Part shown: positions 42,007 to 51,319 of the stretch, piece by piece
Layout: every line of letters starts with the position of its first letter
Numbering within the stretch: position 1 is the first letter of the stretch
Assembly (NCBI GenBank): GCA_029259745.1
Contig: JAJDEO010000017.1
Span: 103,658 to 167,657, forward strand
DNA length: 64,000 nucleotides
Source of the DNA: Planctomycetota bacterium
Lineage (GTDB): Bacteria; Planctomycetota; B15-G4
Direction: 5' to 3'
Notes under the pieces: model-generated
Told to the model about the DNA's origin: nothing
The model's input: only the letters and a program-made list of their open reading frames with translations
The model's database searches: none
Program-made: the position numbers and the translations under genes

Positions 42007-43615
42007 CGGGGCTCTCCTCGGACGGCGGTTCTTCGAGTTCATCCCACAGCGTGGGTTCGGGTGCGCGACGTCCGCGCTTGGCCTTCACGTCGATGTCACC
42101 ATCGCGGAAGACGATCGTGAGGTCCTGCCCCGCGCGCACGGCCACGGCATCCTTGACCACCTCGCCACCGCGCTTCACGTAGGCATAGCCGCGCTCGAGC
42201 ACCGTCGAGGGATCGAGCAGACGGACGCGCTCGGCATCGAGCGAGACGCGTTGCTCGTGCTTCGCGAGGGTCGCCGTGGCAACGTGGCCGAGGCGTTCGG
42301 CAATGGACGCGAGACGGCGATCGTGCTCGCCGAGAGCGTCGACGTGGCGCCCCGTGACGAGGCGCGACGCAAAGCGATCGACGCGCCGTTGCTCACCGTC
42401 GACGAGCTGTCGTGCGGCGGCGCGCAGACGCGTGGAAACGTCCGTGAGCACGGCGCGCTCGCGACCATCCCAGATGCTCGCAGCCTGGCGCGTACGCCGG
42501 CACACGTCGAGCAGGCGCGCCTGGGCCTCGTCGAGCCCGACGCCCGTCAGATGCAGGATACGCTCGAAGCTGCCTTCCAGCTCGAGGGCGACGTTGCTGA
42601 CACGCTCGACGAGAAACTCGGCGGCGCCAGTCGGCGTCTTGAACGAGCTGTGCGCGACGATGTCGGCAACCGACGTGTCGATCTCGTGCCCGATGCCGGT
42701 CAGCACGGGCACCGAACACGAGGCGATCGCGCGCGCGACGTCCTCCTTGTCGAACCACGAGAGGTCGAGCCGCGACCCACCGCCGCGCGCCACGATGATG
42801 ACGTCGGGTGCGAGCCGCTCGAGCGAGGCGATCGCACCGCGCACCGTGCGCGTCGTGTCGGCGCCCTGCATGCGCGCGTCGCAGAAGAGCACCTCGAAGC
42901 CGAGCCCGCTGTTCGTGAGGCCTTCCATGACATCGTGATGCGCTGCGCTTCCCTGCGACGTGATGACGCCGATACGCAGGGGAACGTCCGCGAGCGCGAC
43001 GGCCTTGTTCCACTCGTGGGCCCCTTCGCGCTCGAGCCGTGCGAGCACTTCGCGTCGTTCGCGGTCGAGCGAACCGAGCGTGAAAGACGGGTCGACGTCT
43101 TGGATAACGAAGTTGAGCTTGCCGTGTGGCGCGTAGAAGTCGGGCTTGACGAGGACGCGCCAGACGACGCCGTCACCGGGTTCAAAGCCCGAGCGCGCGA
43201 GGCGTCCGCGCTTGCCGAACAGACCGTCGACGGTGCGCTTCCACATGATCGCGTTGAGAGAGGCGCGTTGTGCGCCACTGCCTTCGTTATCGACGAGGCT
43301 GAAGTACCAGTGGCCGCCGCGGGATCGCAGCGTGCGCTCGAGGCCCGAGGTTTCGCCGACCAGCCAGAAGGGCTCGGGGAACTCGCGCGAGAGCAGCGCG
43401 CTCATGCGGGCGGCGACATCGGGCACGGTGAGCGTTTCGGGTGCCTCGTCCTCGTCGGGCTCGTCGTCCTCCGCTGCGGGCCCCTCGCGAACGGCGGCCG
43501 GACGACGCTTGGCGCCGCGCTTTCCGGGGCGCGCCGGCGGTTCGTCCCACCAGCCCGAACCCGAACCGGTGTCGCCGGCATCCCATCCGAACATGTCTCG
43601 TTCACCCGTGCTCAC
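41993..43615 (-). CDS. xseA: Exodeoxyribonuclease VII large subunit
   Basis: Degrades single-stranded DNA into oligonucleotides, with XseB. The core shows the OB-fold region (GHWYFSLVDNEG), the catalytic VARGGGSRLDLSWFDKEDVARAI and TGIGHEIDTSVADIVAH, and a C-terminal coiled coil. A 60-residue acidic, Pro-rich N-terminal tail (GPAAEDDEPDEDEAPE) precedes the core and is unusual. The start is uncertain: GTG at 43615 or an ATG a few codons downstream (43594). xseB is coupled downstream. Confidence 0.92.
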   Translation of the reverse strand: MSTGERDMFGWDAGDTGSGSGWWDEPPARPGKRGAKRRPAAVREGPAAEDDEPDEDEAPETLTVPDVAARMSALLSREFPEPFWLVGETSGLERTLRSRGGHWYFSLVDNEGSGAQRASLNAIMWKRTVDGLFGKRGRLARSGFEPGDGVVWRVLVKPDFYAPHGKLNFVIQDVDPSFTLGSLDRERREVLARLEREGAHEWNKAVALADVPLRIGVITSQGSAAHHDVMEGLTNSGLGFEVLFCDARMQGADTTRTVRGAIASLERLAPDVIIVARGGGSRLDLSWFDKEDVARAIASCSVPVLTGIGHEIDTSVADIVAHSSFKTPTGAAEFLVERVSNVALELEGSFERILHLTGVGLDEAQARLLDVCRRTRQAASIWDGRERAVLTDVSTRLRAAARQLVDGEQRRVDRFASRLVTGRHVDALGEHDRRLASIAERLGHVATATLAKHEQRVSLDAERVRLLDPSTVLERGYAYVKRGGEVVKDAVAVRAGQDLTIVFRDGDIDVKAKRGRRAPEPTLWDELEEPPSEESPVGDA

Positions 43616-43752
43616 GGGCGCGATCTTAGCAGGCTCACGCAGCTCTCGGCGCCCACGAAGCGAGACGTCGCGGGGCGGACGACGTCTCTGCTAGAGTCAC
43701 GCGCCCGCTGTCCCGTCACCCGCCGGTCCTCCGGCACGTTGGAGTGCATCTC

Positions 43753-44688
43753 ATGGCCCACAAGCTCGTCATCATCGGCTCCGGTCCCGCCGGGTACACG
43801 GCCGCGCTCTACGCCGCGCGCGCCGACCTCGCGCCCGTCCAGTACGAGGGCCTCCAGCCCGGCGGACAGCTCACGATCACCACCGACGTCGAGAACTTCC
43901 CCGGCTTCCCGGAGGGCATCATGGGCCCCGCGCTCATGGAGAACTGCCGCAAGCAGGTTGTGCGCTTCGGCACCGACCTGCGCTCCGGGCGCATCGATTC
44001 GGTCGACTTCTCGCAGCGCCCGTTCAAGATGCGCGACTCGAGCGGCAACGACATCGAGGCCGAGTCGGTGATCATCTCGACGGGTGCGACGGCGCGCCTG
44101 CTCGGCGTTCCCGGCGAGGATCACCTCATGGGTTACGGCGTGTCGGCTTGCGCAACGTGCGACGCGGCGTTCTTCCGCGATGTGCACGTCGCCGTGATCG
44201 GCGGCGGTGACAGCGCGATGGAAGAGGGCAACTACCTCACGAAGTTCGCCTCGAAGGTGTCGATCATCCATCGCCGCGAAGAGTTCCGGGCCAGCGCCAT
44301 CATGCTCAAGCGTGCGCAGGACAACCCGAAGATCGAGTTCGTCACGAACACGGTCGTCGAGGAGATGCTGCCGCGCGACGCAGACACGCGTCGGCTCGGG
44401 AGTCTCAAGCTCAAGAACACCGTGTCGGGTGAAGCGTCGAACATGCCGATCGACGGCTGCTTCGTCGCGATCGGCCACAAGCCGAACACCGAGCTCTTCA
44501 AGGGTCAGCTCGACATGCACGACACCGGCTACCTCAAGGTCGAAGCGGGAACGACGCGCACGAACGTCGAAGGCGTCTTCGCCGCCGGCGACGTCGCCGA
44601 TTCGGTCTACCGCCAGGCGATCACGGCCGCCGGCACGGGCTGCATGGCCGCCCTCGACGCCGAGAGGTGGCTCGAAGCGCAGGAGTGA
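43753..44688 (+). CDS. trxB: Thioredoxin reductase
   Basis: A 311-residue FAD- and NADPH-dependent reductase. FAD-binding GSGPAG at 10-15, redox-active C133-A-T-C136 and NADPH-binding GGGDSA are all present; the closing AAGDVAD is standard. The ATG at 43753 has GGAG eight bases upstream; an in-frame GTG three codons earlier is less likely. It is a general cytoplasmic thiol reductase. Since the window also encodes a thiol selenoprotein, TrxB may supply its electrons through thioredoxin, but that is inference. Confidence 0.96.
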   Translation: MAHKLVIIGSGPAGYTAALYAARADLAPVQYEGLQPGGQLTITTDVENFPGFPEGIMGPALMENCRKQVVRFGTDLRSGRIDSVDFSQRPFKMRDSSGNDIEAESVIISTGATARLLGVPGEDHLMGYGVSACATCDAAFFRDVHVAVIGGGDSAMEEGNYLTKFASKVSIIHRREEFRASAIMLKRAQDNPKIEFVTNTVVEEMLPRDADTRRLGSLKLKNTVSGEASNMPIDGCFVAIGHKPNTELFKGQLDMHDTGYLKVEAGTTRTNVEGVFAAGDVADSVYRQAITAAGTGCMAALDAERWLEAQE

Positions 44689-44767
44689 GCGCGGGGGGAG
44701 CGCGTCACGCACGGACGAGGTCCTCGCTGCGACGCTCGAACAACCTCGCGGGTGAGGCCTGCGTCGC

Positions 44768-45323
44768 ATGGGCGAGCTCGGTACGGAGTTCCCTACCGCA
44801 ACGAGAGCGCATTGGCTCACGACGTGGTCGCACACCTCGACACGGTCCACGCCAATCGCTGTCTTGAGGAAGCGTCGGCAACGTTCGATGTCCTGACGGC
44901 CCTGGGCGCCGACGAACAACTGGCAGAGTTCCGGCCTCGCGCGCGTGCACCCCTCGCCGAACTCGCCGTCACGCGCCCCACAAGGACGTCACGACCTTCG
45001 AACGTACGATCGCCGATGCCCGTGAAGAGCGCGACGACATGGTCGGGACGTTCTATGTACACGACGATGTCTTCAGCGATGCCGTGGCGCTCATGCGGAG
45101 AGTCGGAGTGCCCCCGGCGGTCGACATCGCGTCCGTGCGACGCGGCGCAGAACTCGCGCGACGCGCACGCATGCGACACCACTCGCTTGTCACCGCCGCC
45201 CAGCCCGAACTCGACGCGTGGCCCGGTGCCGCCACGTCGGAGCTGCGACGCATCGTGCAGCACCGCGTCGCCCTTGCTGCGCTCCTTGTCGGCCTCATCA
45301 CGGTCATCGCCGTCATCCACTGA
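44768..45323 (+). pseudogene. Frameshifted gene of unknown function with a C-terminal transmembrane helix
   Basis: Three overlapping frames together read like one protein. MGELGTEF opens in one frame, YRNESALAHDVVAHLDTV continues in a second, and HKDVTTFERTIADAREE followed by FYVHDDVFSDAVALMRR continues in a third. The join points lie at C-runs (about 44792 and about 44980), and each could be repaired by adding one base. The third frame ends with a hydrophobic stretch (VALAALLVGLITVIAVIH) and stop at 45323. Either the gene is a recent pseudogene, or the assembly has two homopolymer deletions. I recognise no family. Confidence 0.5.
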
Positions 45324-45363
45324 GCCTACGTTGGACGACGCAACGTAGCCCCCATCAACGCAG

Positions 45364-45397
45364 CGCGGGGCCGACCCGTTTTCAGGCCGACCCCGCG
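45364..45397. terminator. Hairpin between the frameshifted gene and the GNAT gene
   Basis: CGCGGGG at 45364-45370 and CCCCGCG at 45391-45397 pair, with partial inner pairing (GGCC/GGTC). It lies between convergent genes and may act in both directions. Confidence 0.55.
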
Positions 45398-45421
45398 GTG
45401 TTTCGAACGTCTCGCTCTGCG

Positions 45422-46318
45422 TCAGGTCGCCGTGCGTACCGGCATCAGCGTCAGGCGGAAGTCGGTGAGGTGTTCGAAGCCGACGTTCTCGTAGGCCTTG
45501 CGCGCGGCCTTGTTCTTCTCGTCGACGTGCAGCCCGATGAACGGGATCTCGCCGCGACCGAGGAGATCGCGACAGAGCGTCCAGATCGCGCGCGTAGCGA
45601 CGCCGCTCTTGCGCTCGTCCTTCACCGTGTAGACGCCCTCGAGCAGCCCGCCGTCCGCGCCGAGCTCGGCGAAGTCGCACTTGAAGACAGCCTTGTTCTC
45701 GTTGTCACGGCAGAGGAACGCGCGACCGTCCATGACCTTCTCGGTCATGCGCAGCCGATAGTGGCGACGATCGATACGCGACTCGTCAAGCCTGAGATCC
45801 TCGGCGACCATCTCGCATGCGAGGTCCGCGAGTTCCTCGATCGAATCGAGGCTCGCCTGCTCCATGTCGATCTCTTTGAGACCCTTCTTCACGATGTTCT
45901 TGCTGTCGAGAATATAGAAGGGCTGCTTGCGATCGAGCACCGGCTTGGGACCACCGGCGCGCTTGTACTCCGCCATGAACTCGCGACTGCCGTCGTTGTC
46001 GCCGATCAGCAGCGTGAACAAGAAACCGCGGTCGAAGATCGGACGTGCGAACGTCGACGCCACCCAAGGCTCGTCGACACTCAGCACGAGCAACCCACCG
46101 TTGCCGAGGAACGCAAGGCCGCGCAGCGACTCGTCGTCGTCGAACGCGCCGAGGAACATGCCGGAGCCAGGATCACGGGGGTTCTCACCACGGCCCTTGC
46201 GGACGCGCGAGATGAGGAACACGTTCTCACGCGCGTCGGCGCGGAGGAATGCCAGCGCCACAGCGTGCGGCACATGGTCGGTGATCCGCAGTGTGTGCGG
46301 CTTTTCGATGATGCTCAT
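45422..46318 (-). CDS. GNAT-family acetyltransferase with N-terminal extension
   Basis: 298 residues. The C-terminal about 110 residues are a GNAT fold: a beta-strand/P-loop region GVYTVKDERKSGVATRAIWTLC (acetyl-CoA pyrophosphate site) and LHVDEKNKAARKAYENVGFE. The N-terminal about 160 residues (LRADARENVFLISRV, FLGNGGLLVLSV) recall the DUF4081 domain often placed before GNAT. The ATG at 46318 is chosen because a long G-rich stretch upstream could serve as a ribosome site. The substrate is unknown. Convergent with the frameshifted gene. Confidence 0.82.
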   Translation of the reverse strand: MSIIEKPHTLRITDHVPHAVALAFLRADARENVFLISRVRKGRGENPRDPGSGMFLGAFDDDESLRGLAFLGNGGLLVLSVDEPWVASTFARPIFDRGFLFTLLIGDNDGSREFMAEYKRAGGPKPVLDRKQPFYILDSKNIVKKGLKEIDMEQASLDSIEELADLACEMVAEDLRLDESRIDRRHYRLRMTEKVMDGRAFLCRDNENKAVFKCDFAELGADGGLLEGVYTVKDERKSGVATRAIWTLCRDLLGRGEIPFIGLHVDEKNKAARKAYENVGFEHLTDFRLTLMPVRTAT

Positions 46319-46557
46319 GAGTGATCCCCCCCCACCTGTCGCGTGGGAAATGCCCGCCAAAGCCCGATCATCAGGCGCTCTTTGCGGTCCAGCTTACAGG
46401 ACGGGGGATTCTTGAGGGGGTGCTCACGGAGAGACCCCGAGGATGGATAGGACGACGCCGATGTCACCGACGCCGTATTGGTTAGTGAGAAGAAGTCTTG
46501 AGGTCACTAGCGCGATTCTGGGCCGTGGCGAACAGAGTTGCGCGTCGCGACGGGGTC

Positions 46558-48894
46558 TCAGGCGCCGACCGGGGCGTCGCCGATCATCGCGCGCAGGCGT
46601 TCATGCCGCTGATCGCGCTCGTCGACGAAGCGCTGGATGCCCTCGCGCTGGCTCGCAGCGTCGAGATGCGACTCAGCCACGATCTGACTCACCGTTCCGC
46701 CGGTACGCCACTGATCGTCGAAGTCGGGCGACATGACGTAATCCCTGGCGACCGCGTGCGGGATCCAGTTCGAGACGTTCCAGCGCGCCGTGTTCGTGAT
46801 CACCATCGAGTCGGACCACTCAGCCGCCGGCAGAACGCTCTCGCGATACTCGTCCGACTGCAAGCGGAACAACGCGTGCGAGATCGCAGCCACGACCTTG
46901 ACGTTCGGACCGTCACCGTCGAACCACGACATGTTCTTGACGAGTTCGGCCGTGGACGACGTCCCGCGCACGATCACGACACCATCCTTCGGACGGTCGG
47001 GATCGAACTGGCGCAGGACGTAGGCACCCTTCGCCGCGGCGAAGTGGCTGTCCATGCCGAGTGCTGCACGATCGGGAATGTCGATCGGCGGACGCGTCAG
47101 GTGTAGACAGATGATGGGAATCCCGGAGCCGAGCGCAGCCGCGAGCACGACCGGCACTTCGTTGGCCTCCCACGGATGGAGGTTCACCACATGACCCCGC
47201 GGGAAGAGCGACGTCACACCCGGCGCGAAGATGCCGAAGTGCGTGCGGCTGTCTTCCGCCGTCTCGGGACCACTGTGCCCTGCCACCCAGATGACGCGCC
47301 CGAGTTTGATCTGACTGTCCTGGCACATCTGACTCCACAGGCGCATCGGCCCGTACTTCAGATAGCTGAACGAGCCGTACGTCGAGCAGGCCGCGAAGTA
47401 GCCCTTGTAGTCGTCGAACGGGTTCTCGGAGAGGTTGATCGACGCCATGCCGCAGACGAGTCCGGAGTTCGTGAACTCCGTGATCTCCTGCGGAAGGATC
47501 GTGCCGGACCTGTTCGTGTCGCGGTGGTACCAGCCAGCACCCTTGGTCTCGCCGTGGTCCTTGCCGAAGCCCGAGATGTTCGTGGAGTCGGCGAGGTCAG
47601 CGGCACAGACGAGGAACAGCGGGCGGCCGTAGTCGGTCTTGCCGACGGCGTTCGCGTAGGCGCCGAACTTGGCGAACCCGGCGCGGTTGGGAGCCTTCTC
47701 GCCGGGCTTGAAGAAGAGGTCGTCGGGCAGCGCCGCGGGGTCGGTCAGCTTGCTGTCGTCGAGCGGGTTCTTCGAGGTGTCCCAGGTGAACGTCGGGATC
47801 TCGCGCGGGACCTCGTCGCCGAGATCGGCGAGACGATCCGAGATCGCGTCGACCCAGGCCTCGTCGCTCTTCATGACGTCGAGCACCGTGTCGAGCACTC
47901 CACGCGTCTGCGCGACGCGACCTTCGCGATCGTCGGGGCCGGCGCTGTCCTGGTCGATGAACGAGACGCCGTGACGCTCGCCGAACTCGCGGCGCAGCTG
48001 CCAGAAGTTCTCGTCGTTGTACTTGTGCGGCGCACCGTGCGACTTGTTGTCGTACTTGAGGTAGCCGCGACCCTTGCGCGTGCGCAGCCAGATGCAGGCC
48101 GGCGTGTCGGCATCGCGCACCGACAGCACCTCGTGGAAGGCGTCGACGACCTCGCCGAAGTCGGAACCGTTCTCGGCACCGGCGACGCGCCAGCCGTAGC
48201 TCTCGAACCACGACTGCGGCGTGCCGTGCACGACACTGGAGATGCGGTGATCGTCGATGCCGCAGTCGTTCCAGTCGAGCATGTAGACGAGGTTGCCCAA
48301 GCCGAGCCCCCACGCCGTGTTCTTCGTCTCGTGATGCGCGCCGGCCGTGTGGCCGCCCTCGCCCTCGACGGCGAACACACGCACTTCGCCCGCGCCGGCA
48401 TGCTTGAGCGCCATGGCTTCCCCGGCCGCGATCGGAGCGCCGTGCCCCGTCGGCCCCGTGTTGGCCTTGAAGAAAAGCGTCTTGCCCTCCATCTCGGCGT
48501 GACCGGGCAGTCCGCCGTTCTGACGCAGCGTCAACAGGTCGGAAGGCACGAGCGTGAACTCGGGACCGAGCGGCGCCGCGAAGCGCGCATCACCGGTGCG
48601 CTCGTGGCGCAGGCGCATGGCCTCATTGAGTACGGCAAGCGTCGCGTAGACGACCGGGTTCGTGTGGCCCGCGATGAGCACGAAGCGATCCGCAAAGCGC
48701 ATCTGCGGCTGGCCGATGTTCCAGCGCATCGCGCCGGACAGCATCATCGTCACCATCCCGTGCACCTTGGAGCGACTACCGCCCGGATGCCCGCTCTGCG
48801 AAAGATTGAGCGCCAAATCGATGCATTGATCGATCAGGTCGGCGGTCTTTTCCCAATGAGGACGTTCTGCGCGGAGTTCTTCGAGCGGTCGCAT
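46558..48894 (-). CDS. Transketolase-family enzyme
   Basis: A 778-residue thiamine-diphosphate enzyme, longer than the usual 660-residue transketolase. The N-terminal part has LSQSGHPGGSRSKVH and the TPP/Mg motif region VEGEGGHTAGAHHETKN...VYMLDWNDCGIDD; the C-terminal domain includes GYFAACSTYGSFSY. The sequence matches a large, widespread bacterial subgroup annotated as transketolase and differing from E. coli TktA. It probably acts in the pentose phosphate pathway. Nearby genes give no pathway clue. A TATAAT box lies upstream. Confidence 0.85.
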   Translation of the reverse strand: MRPLEELRAERPHWEKTADLIDQCIDLALNLSQSGHPGGSRSKVHGMVTMMLSGAMRWNIGQPQMRFADRFVLIAGHTNPVVYATLAVLNEAMRLRHERTGDARFAAPLGPEFTLVPSDLLTLRQNGGLPGHAEMEGKTLFFKANTGPTGHGAPIAAGEAMALKHAGAGEVRVFAVEGEGGHTAGAHHETKNTAWGLGLGNLVYMLDWNDCGIDDHRISSVVHGTPQSWFESYGWRVAGAENGSDFGEVVDAFHEVLSVRDADTPACIWLRTRKGRGYLKYDNKSHGAPHKYNDENFWQLRREFGERHGVSFIDQDSAGPDDREGRVAQTRGVLDTVLDVMKSDEAWVDAISDRLADLGDEVPREIPTFTWDTSKNPLDDSKLTDPAALPDDLFFKPGEKAPNRAGFAKFGAYANAVGKTDYGRPLFLVCAADLADSTNISGFGKDHGETKGAGWYHRDTNRSGTILPQEITEFTNSGLVCGMASINLSENPFDDYKGYFAACSTYGSFSYLKYGPMRLWSQMCQDSQIKLGRVIWVAGHSGPETAEDSRTHFGIFAPGVTSLFPRGHVVNLHPWEANEVPVVLAAALGSGIPIICLHLTRPPIDIPDRAALGMDSHFAAAKGAYVLRQFDPDRPKDGVVIVRGTSSTAELVKNMSWFDGDGPNVKVVAAISHALFRLQSDEYRESVLPAAEWSDSMVITNTARWNVSNWIPHAVARDYVMSPDFDDQWRTGGTVSQIVAESHLDAASQREGIQRFVDERDQRHERLRAMIGDAPVGA

Positions 48895-48929
48895 GGCAGC
48901 TTTCTGTTGAAGTGCGGATGAACCGGGTG

Positions 48930-48935
48930 ATTATA
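48930..48935 (-). promoter_or_regulatory. Candidate -10 box for the transketolase gene
   Basis: On the minus strand TATAAT (48935-48930) lies about 35 bases before the transketolase ATG. No good -35 hexamer is found 16-18 bases upstream, so the promoter may depend on an extended -10 or an activator. Confidence 0.35.
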
Positions 48936-49084
48936 GGTCTCTGAGGTGTTTTGGGGACCCCCGGCTCAGATGCTCTGACAGCAGCGTCACTGACGCGCCG
49001 CCCAACGCGGCTCGCTCGACCCCGTGCTGTGTGTCTCGCCTCGCTCCTTGCCCCCGCATTCGCCCCCTTCGTCCGGAGATCTCC

Positions 49085-49771
49085 ATGGACACGATCAGCC
49101 TCGAACTCGCCGTCGTCGACTGGATCTCCCTCGCTCTGATCATTCTCGGGCTCGTCTTCGGGCTCATGCGCGGGCTCGGAACGGCCTTTGCGGCCCTGTT
49201 GTGGGTCGTTGCGGCGCTCTGGCTGGGCTCCAACCTCGCGCCGACCGTTCTGGGATGGATGCCGAACACCGCCGAGCTGGACGACTCTCGGGCGCTGAAG
49301 ACGACCTGGGGCGTGATCGCGGCCGTGATCGTGATCCTGCCTCTGATCGGGAAGTTGGTCGGCGGGTCGCTGGGGCGCAAGGCCGACGACCACATCACGC
49401 ACAACCGCTACATGGGCGGTCTCGTGGGCCTGCTGCTGGCGATCCTCGTGACCACGGCCGCGACGATCTTCGCGCCGCGCCTCGAGGTCACGGCCGGCGG
49501 ATTCGGGAGCGCCTTCGCCCCCGAGGTCGCGACGACGGTCTCCGACCAGGCGCGCTTTCTCTACCCCGAACACTTCCGCGACGAGCTGCGTCACGAAATC
49601 GGGATCGGCGGCGTGATCCGCGAGGCCGAGGAGACGCTCGAGAACGTCGGCGAGTCACTCGAGAACGTCGGCGAGTCACTCGAGGAGGCGGGCGACGAAG
49701 CCGTCGAGGCGATCGAAGAAGTCTTCGAACCCGTCATCGACGAGTCGCAGGACCCCAGCTCGGATGGCTGA
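49085..49771 (+). CDS. CvpA-family membrane protein
   Basis: A 228-residue protein with about four hydrophobic segments. VDWISLALIILGLVFGLMRGL is the CvpA/colicin V production signature (D-W ... R-G). The remaining transmembrane segments and ARPL-like loops fit the family. The C-terminal about 40 residues are highly acidic, with the repeated unit ENVGESL encoded by a 21-base tandem duplication. GGAG six bases before the ATG supports the start. The function of CvpA proteins is poorly known. Confidence 0.75.
   Translation: MDTISLELAVVDWISLALIILGLVFGLMRGLGTAFAALLWVVAALWLGSNLAPTVLGWMPNTAELDDSRALKTTWGVIAAVIVILPLIGKLVGGSLGRKADDHITHNRYMGGLVGLLLAILVTTAATIFAPRLEVTAGGFGSAFAPEVATTVSDQARFLYPEHFRDELRHEIGIGGVIREAEETLENVGESLENVGESLEEAGDEAVEAIEEVFEPVIDESQDPSSDG
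49640..49681 (+). repeat. 21-bp tandem duplication in the CvpA-like gene
   Basis: GAGAACGTCGGCGAGTCACT plus one C occurs at 49640-49660 and again at 49661-49681 without mismatch, encoding ENVGESL twice. The duplication is in frame, so it extends rather than breaks the protein. Confidence 0.85.
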
Positions 49772-49857
49772 TCGACGCGAGATCATGCGCGCGCCGCGAC
49801 GGTAGGGACGCAAAGAGACCCGATATCCTCGGGCTCGCCCCTTTCCGGAGTTCACCC

Positions 49858-51153
49858 ATGTCGCTCGCGTCCCGTTGCATCGTCCTCACCGCGTCGCTCG
49901 CATTGGTCACCTCGCAAGTCGCCGCCGACGTCATCGTCGTCGACGCCTCGGGTGGCGGCGAGACGACGAACCTCCCGACGGCTGTGGCCTTGGCCGCAAG
50001 CGGAGACGTCCTCATCGTCCGCGCCGGCAACTACGCGTCCGGCGTCAACGGTGGCAGCCTCGGGATCGTCGCCAAGAGCCTCTCGATCATCGCCGACGGT
50101 GCCGTCACGACAGGGCCCATCAGCGTCCGGGACCTCGGCCAAGACGACGCCGTCCTGCTGCGTGGACTCCGGGCGATCGTCAACCTCAACGCGGTCGGTC
50201 CCGGTCTCGAGGTGAGCAACAGCGCCGGTCAGGTGTGGGTCGAAGACTGCGACCTCACGGGCGACGACGGATTTTTCACGCTCACTGCGTTCCCCGGGGA
50301 ACCCGGAGCGCTCGTCTCGAACTCGACGCACGTCGCTTTCGCGCGGTCGCTGCTGAGAGGCGGTGTCGGCGAGGACTCCTTCTTCCCCTACGCGCCGCTC
50401 CCGAGCGAGGGCGGCCCCGGACTCGAGGTGACAAACTCCAGCGTGTCGCTGCACGACTGCACGGTCACCGGCGCGGCCGCCGGGAACTTCGTCGGCTTCG
50501 CCGGCGCTCCCGGGCCGGGTGCCAACGGCGGCGCTGGGATCAGTGGCAACGATGCCGACGTCTACGTCTCCGGCAACGTGATCGTCGGCGGCCCAGCGGG
50601 CTCCGGCGACGAGCTCGTCCCCAGCTCGGGCTTCTACCGCGGCGGCGACGCGATCGAGCTCACCGGCGACGCCAGCCTGCGCGAGCTGATCGGCAACGTG
50701 CTCGTCGGCGGTGCCGGCGGACTCGACGGCACGGGCACACCCGGCCCCCACGGCGTCGAGCGCGACATCCCCGCGGGATCGCAGAAGGTCTATCTCGCGA
50801 CCGCGAGAAGCTTCTCGGTCAGCGGACCCACGCGCGAAGGCACCAGCGTCACCGTGAACTACCAGGGCAAGCCCAACGACCTCTTCGCCGTCTACGTCGC
50901 CCTCGCCCCGGGGGCCTTTCCGCTCAACTCCGCGAAGGGCACCTGGCTGCTCGGCTCGCCGCTCGTCGCCTCGTTCGTGCTCGGCAGCGCTGACGCCAAC
51001 GGCGCCTACACTCTCGTCGCCCCGCTGCCCGACTTCGGTCTCGGCCCCGACGACGCGATCATCCTCTACGAGCAGGTCTTCGCCCTCGGCACGAGCGACG
51101 GAAAGGTCCTGAGCGCCCCGAGCGCTCACGTGATCATCGACGACAGTCTGTAA
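49858..51153 (+). CDS. Secreted beta-helix-like protein, first of a tandem pair
   Basis: 431 residues with a signal peptide (LTASLALVTSQVAAD). The region about 30-330 alternates short strands with Gly/Asn/Ser turns (GDVLIVRAGNYASG, GPGLEVTNSSVSLHDC, DVYVSGNVIVGG), the pattern of a right-handed parallel beta-helix. A C-terminal domain of about 130 residues ends SAPSAHVIIDDSL. It shares this domain and overall plan with the downstream gene. It could bind or cut polysaccharide, but no catalytic residues are recognised. A ribosome site (GGAG) precedes the ATG. Confidence 0.7.
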   Translation: MSLASRCIVLTASLALVTSQVAADVIVVDASGGGETTNLPTAVALAASGDVLIVRAGNYASGVNGGSLGIVAKSLSIIADGAVTTGPISVRDLGQDDAVLLRGLRAIVNLNAVGPGLEVSNSAGQVWVEDCDLTGDDGFFTLTAFPGEPGALVSNSTHVAFARSLLRGGVGEDSFFPYAPLPSEGGPGLEVTNSSVSLHDCTVTGAAAGNFVGFAGAPGPGANGGAGISGNDADVYVSGNVIVGGPAGSGDELVPSSGFYRGGDAIELTGDASLRELIGNVLVGGAGGLDGTGTPGPHGVERDIPAGSQKVYLATARSFSVSGPTREGTSVTVNYQGKPNDLFAVYVALAPGAFPLNSAKGTWLLGSPLVASFVLGSADANGAYTLVAPLPDFGLGPDDAIILYEQVFALGTSDGKVLSAPSAHVIIDDSL

Positions 51154-51319
51154 GAGCAGTAGCAGACCGGGCGGGCACCGAATGGCTCGGGACCGACAGT
51201 CCATCGTCGCCGCCGGCGTGATTGGCCCATTGTTACCCGCGAGAGGAACTTCTCTAGGTTCCGTGAAACCACGGGCTCCACAACGACGCCCACCGGTTGA
51301 AACCTTGGGAGGTACATCC

